Shown here piece by piece: positions 59,204 through 64,000 of a stretch of DNA of 64,000 nucleotides. The position numbers and the translations under genes were made by a program. This stretch comes from Pseudooceanicola sediminis. GTDB taxonomy: Bacteria > Pseudomonadota > Alphaproteobacteria > Rhodobacterales > Rhodobacteraceae. Numbering within the stretch: the stretch's first letter is position 1; every line of letters begins with the position of its first letter. Below the pieces are notes generated by a model. That model searched no databases. It worked only from the letters and a program-made list of their open reading frames with translations, and was not told the origin of the DNA. The stretch is from positions 134,976 to 198,975 of the forward strand of contig NZ_QWJJ01000007.1 in the NCBI RefSeq assembly GCF_003575965.1. Direction: 5' to 3'.

Positions 59204-59427
59204 TTCCAAGCCTCATCATTCTGGCGTGCGATCTGTTCGGGCGACTGATCGGAGCGCAGAGCGTCGGCTGCTGCCGCCCTGCCCCGATCCGCCCGGTGAT
59301 CTGCCTCGCGCGCCTGGTCGAGCCGCGCCGAGCGGCGGCCGCCCCGGCGCGCGGCGACCACGGCCGCCATCACCAGGGCCACGCCCGCCACCAGCTTCAG
59401 CCAGATCCGCGACAGCAGCGCGCTCAT
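59200..59427 (-). CDS. Small membrane protein with coiled coil, i-spanin (Rz)-like, second cassette
   Basis: A 75-residue protein with one N-terminal membrane helix (IWLKLVAGVALVMAAVVAA) and a charged Arg/Asp/Glu/Ala helical tail ending IARQNDEAWK. The topology is that of an inner-membrane spanin. The start ATG at 59427 overlaps the stop of the upstream small membrane gene; its stop overlaps the lipoprotein start. Unlike the first cassette, the two spanin-like genes overlap by only four bases. Confidence 0.65.
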   Translation of the reverse strand: MSALLSRIWLKLVAGVALVMAAVVAARRGGRRSARLDQAREADHRADRGRAAAADALRSDQSPEQIARQNDEAWK

Positions 59428-59633
59428 GTCGTGCCGCCCTTCTTCTTCACGATGCGACTGGCGGCAAAGGTGCCACCAAAGACCGACAGCCCCGCCAGCA
59501 CCTCGACCAGCGGTTCGATCTGAATGGTCAGCGTCCCGGCCTCGGGATTGAACGTCGCCCATCCCTGCCCGGCCACGAAGGCCCCGCCGAGGTAAAGCGC
59601 CATGCGAATGAACAGGCCAATGCTTCCAGCCAT
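59424..59633 (-). CDS. Small membrane protein, holin-like
   Basis: A 69-residue protein with two hydrophobic helices (SIGLFIRMALYLGGAFVAG and VLAGLSVFGGTFAASRI) and a Lys-rich C-terminus (VKKKGGTT), typical of small holins. It lies between the GH108 muramidase and spanin-like genes. Coupled by an ATGA overlap to the next gene. Confidence 0.6.
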   Translation of the reverse strand: MAGSIGLFIRMALYLGGAFVAGQGWATFNPEAGTLTIQIEPLVEVLAGLSVFGGTFAASRIVKKKGGTT

Positions 59634-59663
59634 GTGAGTGTCTCCTTTCTGAAGGTGTTGAGA

Positions 59664-60326
59664 TCAGGCGACGGCGCGCACGCCGAACAGCTGCGCCAGG
59701 AACGCGGCAAGGGGCGAGCGATCCGCCGGGCGGGCTTTGGCCGGGGCGCTTTGCATCGGCGCCGGGATGATCACGGCCGCGCGCGCCAGACGGGTCGCAC
59801 GATCAAGTACGCCGCAGTCATCGGCTTGCGCGCCCGCGTTCTTGCCGATGACCCGCACCGACCAGCCCGCGCCGAAGGTGCGCCAGGTCCGCAGCCCACG
59901 CAGGAAGCGCATGCGCCGGGCACAGAGCGCGGCAATCACCGCCTCGACGTCGGCGCCATTGGCGGCCGCCAGCGTCTGCGCGCCGACAATCCCGTCGACC
60001 GAGACCCCCAGCACCCGCTGCAGCTCCCTGGCCGCGTGCCCCACGCCGGAGTTCACCGCGTAGTCGCCAACGCAGTAATCAAGCCCAGTAGGCAGCAGAT
60101 CCGCCCCCACCTTGTCGAGGTATTGGTGCGCGATGATCGCCTCGGCCTCGGCCTTCGGGATCCCGCGCACCGGGCGCAGACGCTGGCCGTGCATCCGGTT
60201 CCAGGCATCAAAGGTGCCTTGGGTGATGCCGCGATCCGTCGCGCCGCCAGGATCGTCGGGATGATGCACATAGCCCCCCTCCGACAGGCCGATCCAGGAT
60301 TGGATAAGCTGATAGTTCTTCCGCAT
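59664..60326 (-). CDS. Phage endolysin, GH108-type muramidase
   Basis: A 220-residue endolysin. The N-terminal GH108 domain begins WIGLSEGGYVHHPDDPGGATDRGIT (core EGGYVHHPDDPGG, catalytic Glu near residue 15) and includes YCVGDYAVNSGVGHAAREL, where the second half resembles a peptidoglycan-binding fold (QTLAAANGADVEAVIAAL core TLAAANG). The C-terminus is Pro/Ala-rich. It replaces the GH24 lysozyme of the other prophage, showing that this is a separate phage. The ATG at 60326 follows a good ribosome site (GGAGACAG). Confidence 0.88.
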   Translation of the reverse strand: MRKNYQLIQSWIGLSEGGYVHHPDDPGGATDRGITQGTFDAWNRMHGQRLRPVRGIPKAEAEAIIAHQYLDKVGADLLPTGLDYCVGDYAVNSGVGHAARELQRVLGVSVDGIVGAQTLAAANGADVEAVIAALCARRMRFLRGLRTWRTFGAGWSVRVIGKNAGAQADDCGVLDRATRLARAAVIIPAPMQSAPAKARPADRSPLAAFLAQLFGVRAVA

Positions 60327-60344
60327 TTCTGTCTCCTTCAAAGC

Positions 60345-60370
60345 AAAAGGCCCCGGAGTTTCCGGGGCCT
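60345..60370 (-). terminator. Rho-independent terminator
   Basis: On the reverse strand a nine-base-pair GC-rich stem (GGCCCCGGA / TCCGGGGCC) with a three-base loop is followed by TTTTGC. It lies between the coiled-coil membrane gene and the muramidase gene, so it may separate structural from lysis transcription or attenuate it. Confidence 0.75.
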
Positions 60371-60400
60371 TGGGTCAGGGTGTTGCGCGGGCGGGGTGTA

Positions 60401-60712
60401 TCAGGGCGGTCGGTCCAGGAGCGTCGCTGCCGCCGCGACCAGACAGCCCGCGATCAGCCAGATCGCCTTGTCGAGCGCGCGAAAGAAGATCCCGCGTCCG
60501 ATGCTGAGACGTTCCAGCAGCACCACTTTCTCCGTGAGGATCGCCTGATCGTGCTCATGCTTGCGGGCCAGCAGGCCCTGGTCCCGGTCATAGCGCTCCA
60601 TCCGCTTGAACAGCGTCACCAGCTGTTCCTGCATCCGGGCCTGCTGGACCACCACGTCAGACAGCTTGTCGAGCGTCTGTTCGATCCGTTCCAGCCTCTG
60701 CTGATCTGACAT
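60401..60712 (-). CDS. Coiled-coil protein with C-terminal membrane helix
   Basis: A 103-residue protein: heptad-rich coiled coil (RLERIEQTLDKLSDVVVQQ, LVTLFKRMERYDRDQGLL) followed by one membrane helix (AIWLIAGCLVAAAATLL) and a short tail. Such small proteins occur next to lysis genes in Rhodobacterales Mu-like or GTA-like prophages. The start ATG at 60712 excludes an Arg-rich upstream extension. Function unknown. Confidence 0.65.
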   Translation of the reverse strand: MSDQQRLERIEQTLDKLSDVVVQQARMQEQLVTLFKRMERYDRDQGLLARKHEHDQAILTEKVVLLERLSIGRGIFFRALDKAIWLIAGCLVAAAATLLDRPP

Positions 60713-60765
60713 GCACATGCCCCCAAGTGTCTGCTGAGTGTCTGCCCCCCTGCCCCGAACGGCTG

Positions 60766-61191
60766 TCAGGCAATGCCGGGGCGCATGAGTGTGGCCTGCA
60801 CGGTGAGGCTTGAACCATCCTCCCCGCTGGATTGATACGCGGGCCGCGCGGCGACCTCGGTATAGGCCTGCCAATCGTCAGGTCGGGACTGCACGTCGGC
60901 ATAGACCGCATCTACCGTATCGAGACCCGTGTAGGGCGCGCGGCCGAGGACCCGAACACCTTCAAGTGTTTCCCATGCGGGCACCTCATCTTCCCGCAAG
61001 TGAACGTAGCAGATGAAGGCCTCGCCGCCTGGCTGGTAGACAGCGGGCGTTCGCGCAAGACCGACGACCCGCGGTGTTTCGAACCCGTTTTCGTCGCTGG
61101 GAAGGGCCACGTATTGGGGCATGGAAGAGAGGAGACCCGCGAGGAAGGTGGCTTCGTTTTCGCCGCGCACGAGAGCTGCTGTGAGGGTCAT
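60766..61191 (-). CDS. Phage protein of unknown function beside head-spike genes
   Basis: A 141-residue protein (TAALVRGENEATFLAGLLSSM, FICYVHLREDEVPAWETLEGVRVLG core EDEVPAWETLEG, DDWQAYTEVAARPAY). It is acidic and beta/alpha mixed without a family I recognise. It overlaps the head-spike fibre gene by four bases, so it is probably co-translated with it, and may be an assembly chaperone for the fibre (inference). Confidence 0.6.
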   Translation of the reverse strand: MTLTAALVRGENEATFLAGLLSSMPQYVALPSDENGFETPRVVGLARTPAVYQPGGEAFICYVHLREDEVPAWETLEGVRVLGRAPYTGLDTVDAVYADVQSRPDDWQAYTEVAARPAYQSSGEDGSSLTVQATLMRPGIA

Positions 61192-62432
61192 TGGGCAGTC
61201 CTCGCCTTCATGGCTTCAACTGGCACGGAGGCAGGATAAAGACCAAGCCCCAAGACGCTCGTGTTCCGGACAGATAACTGACCGGGGAACGCATCTGCAA
61301 TCCGCAGCGTGGTGGGAGCTGCGTATCCTGACGGGACGTTGGCGTCCCATAGGGTGCCGTTGAGGACGAGCGACAGGTTGCCCGGAGAGAAGCGGCACGC
61401 TATCGAATACTCTGCGGGTAGGCTATAAGGGCTGACAGCAGAAGCGTAGCCCCCACTATAGAACTGACGTGCTTGAGTGCTGGAGCCAGATAGCACCGTA
61501 ATGAGACGGTTGACCTCTTCGGACCCTCCGTCGAGCTCGAACAACCTGTCACCCGAGAGTAATTCACCCCACAAGAGCCCGTCCAGAACGAGCCAAAGCC
61601 CATCGTCCAGGTCAAACTCGGATATGTCTGAGAGCGGGTGGTCACCGGCGCGAGTAACTGCCCCACTGGTCGTGTCGATGTAAGAGGACGCCGCGTTGTT
61701 TTCTTCCAGCTGGGCACCCCACACCGCCACCGAACCGTAGGAAGCTGGAACTCCGATGAACGATCTGTGTGGGTAAACACGCACGTTCTCGCATCCCTCG
61801 GGTACTACAAAGGTGCACGCCACGCGTGCCCACCCGTTAGCCAACGTCTGCGTTACGTATGCGTCAGATACAACGGGATGGACAATGAAGGACGCGTCGG
61901 TGTTGTTGTACACAGCCAGATAGTTGATCGAAGTCCCTTTCTTGACGTAGTAGCTGAACGTAAGGGTCGTCCCAGCTACCACAGACAGGGATTGTTGATA
62001 CAGGATGCCGGTGGAAGACCCGGTTACATTCAGGCTATCCGCCAGTGTAACGCCATCAGGGGAGACAACCGAATTAGGGGTCACGGTCATGCCGTTAGCC
62101 TTTTCCCATATATCGTTGGTGTAGTCCTTAGAGTACAGCACAGTGTTGGTAGCGGTATTCTCGACCAAAAGGCGGCGCTTTCCAGTCCGCCAGTCGAACC
62201 TGGGCTCGTTGATAGGAGCTGTACCTACAGTCAAATCCTCGGCCACGTACCGAGCAGCCCCGGCTCGCGTGAACGAGAGGTTCTTGAACTGCGTGACCGG
62301 CTGTCCGTTACGAGCATATCGTCCATTCTCGAAGTCGGCGTACCACAAGGGGGCCACGCCGTTGATGGCGCCAAACCCGTTTCGCAGCGCGGTCATCCCG
62401 AAGTTATTCGCGGCGAAGAGCATCAGACCCAT
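61188..62432 (-). CDS. Head spike fibre protein
   Basis: A 414-residue fibre. The N-terminal part (LWYADFENGRYARNGQPVT, LVENTATNTVLYSKDYTNDIWEKANG core NTATNTVLYSKDY) and a beta-rich body with repeated Thr/Ser/Asn strands (GTTLTFSYYVKKGTSINYLA core TFSYYVKKG) match head spike fibre domains; the RCAP_rcc01079/01080-type pair forms capsid spikes in RcGTA. The C-terminal ~150 residues resemble a carbohydrate-binding tip. A+T content is visibly higher than in neighbours, as for many receptor-binding genes exchanged between phages. Confidence 0.78.
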   Translation of the reverse strand: MGLMLFAANNFGMTALRNGFGAINGVAPLWYADFENGRYARNGQPVTQFKNLSFTRAGAARYVAEDLTVGTAPINEPRFDWRTGKRRLLVENTATNTVLYSKDYTNDIWEKANGMTVTPNSVVSPDGVTLADSLNVTGSSTGILYQQSLSVVAGTTLTFSYYVKKGTSINYLAVYNNTDASFIVHPVVSDAYVTQTLANGWARVACTFVVPEGCENVRVYPHRSFIGVPASYGSVAVWGAQLEENNAASSYIDTTSGAVTRAGDHPLSDISEFDLDDGLWLVLDGLLWGELLSGDRLFELDGGSEEVNRLITVLSGSSTQARQFYSGGYASAVSPYSLPAEYSIACRFSPGNLSLVLNGTLWDANVPSGYAAPTTLRIADAFPGQLSVRNTSVLGLGLYPASVPVEAMKARTAQ

Positions 62433-62680
62433 CCCACGACAGTGGCAGTCGTGCCCGTGGCCTCGATGCCGACCGGCGAGAAGTAGATCGTTTCACAGGC
62501 GAGCACGGTCAGTGTGACCACAACGCCATTAATGTCGCGCATCGAGAGATCGCCCCCCGTCAGCACGCGGAGCATGCGAGGCCGGTCCGGGAGATCAACG
62601 CCGTCTGCAGGCACGATCAGGAAGTGCTGTTGCGCCGGGCTTTCGAGACCGCGCGCATAGGTGCGATACTGGTCAGTCAT
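62423..62680 (-). CDS. Head spike base protein, RCAP_rcc01079 family
   Basis: An 85-residue protein: MTDQYRTYARGLESPAQQHFLIVPADGVDLPDRPRMLRV (cores GLESPAQQHFLI and DLPDRPRMLRV), ending ACETIYFSPVGIEATGTTATVVGW. This matches the spike base family that anchors the GTA head spike to the capsid. It overlaps the fibre gene by ten bases. The ATG at 62680 is chosen; an upstream TTG would add a low-quality leader. Confidence 0.85.
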   Translation of the reverse strand: MTDQYRTYARGLESPAQQHFLIVPADGVDLPDRPRMLRVLTGGDLSMRDINGVVVTLTVLACETIYFSPVGIEATGTTATVVGWV

Positions 62681-62780
62681 GGGGGCACCCGCGAGGGGTC
62701 GAGGCCCGCATGCAGAGGGCAAAGGTGTCGGACATGGAGATCTCCTGGTTTGGTCAGTGACGTGGGGGGCGGATCGCGCG

Positions 62781-63398
62781 TCAGGCGGCTTCCAGTGCGG
62801 CGATCCGATCTGTCAGGGCGATGATCGCGGCATTGAGATCGGCCATCGTGGGCCGATCTGTGCGGTACCAGAGGCCGGCACTGCCCTGCCCGCCCCAGCC
62901 GGGGATCCAGATGTGGACCCCGGAGCGCGGGACCAGCACCCCGTTATAACCGGTCGGGGTTGCCTGGTTCTTGGTACCGACCGCAGCGGGTCCGACCTCG
63001 AAGGCCTGGTAGATGAAGGCGCCGACCTCATAGACCAGTCCGCTCGCACCATCGTCCCATTGCTCGACATACCCGGCGACCCGCTGCGCATTTTCGCTGG
63101 CGGCGACGGAGATGTCTCGCGCCGCTTCCGCCGCCACCCGCGCGGCAACGGCGATCCCCTTTGAGGAATCTGCACCCTGCCGGGCAAACTGGGCGGCACC
63201 GCTGGCCTCATTTGTCTGCGTCAGCGTCGCGGACATCTCCCCCAGGGCAGCAGCAATCTCGGTGGCCATCGCTGCCAGCTGCGGCGCGCCGGTGGCGGTG
63301 AACCACTCGAACAGCGCCTGGGCGCGCGGTGAGAAGGTCGCCGGGTCACCCTCGGAGGGTAGCAGTCCCTCAAAGGGGGTAAACTCGGGAACGGGCAT
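62781..63398 (-). CDS. Tail fibre-associated coiled-coil protein
   Basis: A 205-residue protein with a helical Ala/Glu-rich N-terminal half (FEWFTATGAPQLAAMATEIAAALGEMSATL core MATEIAAALGEM) and a beta-rich C-terminal half (GAFIYQAFEVGPAAVGTKNQA, GVLVPRSGVHIWIPGW), ending in a short coiled tail (IALTDRIAALEAA). The general layout is of phage tail-fibre or spike-associated shaft proteins. Its start touches the stop of the upstream tail gene at 63398. Confidence 0.65.
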   Translation of the reverse strand: MPVPEFTPFEGLLPSEGDPATFSPRAQALFEWFTATGAPQLAAMATEIAAALGEMSATLTQTNEASGAAQFARQGADSSKGIAVAARVAAEAARDISVAASENAQRVAGYVEQWDDGASGLVYEVGAFIYQAFEVGPAAVGTKNQATPTGYNGVLVPRSGVHIWIPGWGGQGSAGLWYRTDRPTMADLNAAIIALTDRIAALEAA

Positions 63399-64000
63399 CA
63401 GGCCACTCCTGTGATGGTGAAGGAATATTCGTACTCATCCGGCAGATCCTCGCCCCACTTGACGGGCCCGAGGATGCCGAACTGCACGCTGGAGGCGCGC
63501 GTGGGGGAGCCGATGGCGGCCACCAGAGACCCGGAGTTGCGGTCCAGCTCGGGCTTGATCTGATCCCAGAGGGCTTTCGAGGCGACGACGCGATAATCCA
63601 TCTCGACCCGCGTCGGCCCCTTGGCCAGCGTCAGACTGCCATAGTCGTTGAAGCTGTAGCGGCTACCGCTGATCGAGCGTCCTTCGGTGCTGCCCACCTG
63701 CGCCGCGCCAATCGAGAGGCTGGCGCCCAGGAACAGCTCGCCCAAACTCACCCGACTGCCCCGCAGCGCCACGATCACGCGGCGTGTCGTACCCGGAATA
63801 TCCAGCACCACCAGCTTGTCGGAATAGGCCCCGAAGGGGGTGGAGAACCAGGCCCACCAGTCCCGCACCTGCCGACCGGACAAGTTGGTGTCCCGGTCCA
63901 GCAGCACCTTGTCGTTGATGTCGAGACAGATCAGCCGGGCGCTGCTGGCCCGCACCCCGAACAGGATCAGCGTATCGACCCCCGACAGCCCCGGCATGTC
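63398..64000 (-). CDS. Phage tail protein, 5' end outside window
   Basis: The frame is open to the right edge, so the start is missing. The visible ~200 residues are beta-rich (TLILFGVRASSARLICLDIN, SFNDYGSLTLAKGPTRVEMDYRV core RVEMDYRV, FGILGPVKWGEDLPDEYEYSFTI). Repeated strand-turn units suggest a tail baseplate or fibre component of the second prophage. No specific family is recognised. Confidence 0.55.
   Translation of the reverse strand, partial: DMPGLSGVDTLILFGVRASSARLICLDINDKVLLDRDTNLSGRQVRDWWAWFSTPFGAYSDKLVVLDIPGTTRRVIVALRGSRVSLGELFLGASLSIGAAQVGSTEGRSISGSRYSFNDYGSLTLAKGPTRVEMDYRVVASKALWDQIKPELDRNSGSLVAAIGSPTRASSVQFGILGPVKWGEDLPDEYEYSFTITGVA

Noticed and set aside
62690-62760. Twenty-codon frame before the head spike base gene
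   Set aside because: Too short and without a recognisable pattern; it probably marks the leader of the spike base mRNA.
1-64000. CRISPR arrays, rRNA or insertion-sequence transposases
   Set aside because: No regularly spaced repeats, ribosomal RNA signatures or transposase motifs were seen on either strand.

Overview
The window is GC-rich alphaproteobacterial DNA, most likely from a Rhodobacterales (Rhodobacteraceae-type) chromosome. The main evidence is the gene content: tail genes of the gene-transfer-agent type (DUF2460, DUF2163, NlpC/P60 peptidase, TIM-barrel megatron), RCAP_rcc01079-type head-spike genes, DUF2793, DUF6441, DUF6362 and DUF7220. No rRNA, tRNA or CRISPR array was seen.

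Layout. (1) 1-4240 is the left flank: a RecB-like TM0106-family nuclease cut by the window edge, a divergent WYL regulator, a HEPN-domain protein and a conserved protein of unknown function. (2) 4429-43777 is a nearly complete siphovirus-type prophage read mostly leftward. Its early and replication block (43.8-27.4 kb) holds an unknown 730-aa protein, a Com-like zinc ribbon, a sigma-like HTH protein, a Sak4-like ATPase, a helicase, a RecB-like nuclease, a primase-helicase, a RuvC-like nuclease and two DNA methyltransferases. It is followed by three small rightward genes, then packaging and head genes (TerS, TerL, gpW-like, portal, protease-capsid fusion), tail genes and a lysis cassette (GH24 lysozyme, holin-like proteins, overlapping spanin-like pair). 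The tail chaperone carries a textbook -1 frameshift site, and a HEPN-like cargo gene interrupts the head-tail module. (3) 43974-46331 is a rightward, translationally coupled module: small protein, DUF2924, large serine recombinase and a small HTH-like protein. It is the likely integration module of the prophage or island.

(4) 46517-58483 is a cargo or defence island with lower GC in places. It holds an Eco29kI-like GIY-YIG restriction enzyme convergent with its cytosine methylase. The methylase lies at the end of a five-gene leftward unit: paraMORC-type GHKL ATPase, Mrr-nuclease/DEAD helicase, 173-aa protein, Vsr nickase, methylase. A divergent PD-(D/E)XK-like gene follows. Next is a two-gene unit of a thymidylate-synthase-family enzyme, with Asp where thymidylate synthases have the dUMP-selecting Asn, and a homologue of alpha-glutamyl/putrescinyl-thymine pyrophosphorylase clade 3. 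An HTH-ImmA/IrrE protein with a RelE-like partner closes the island. (5) 58996-64000 is the late end of a second, different prophage: spanin-like pair, small membrane protein, GH108 muramidase, coiled-coil membrane protein, head-spike fibre and base, and tail proteins running off the right edge.

The strongest candidates for undescribed biology are the TS-like/pyrophosphorylase-like pair beside a restriction system that carries a MORC-like ATPase, the dual-frame methyltransferase gene, the HEPN-like cargo gene in the head-tail operon, and the 730-aa orphan at the prophage edge. Functions are inferred from remembered family signatures; no database search was run.
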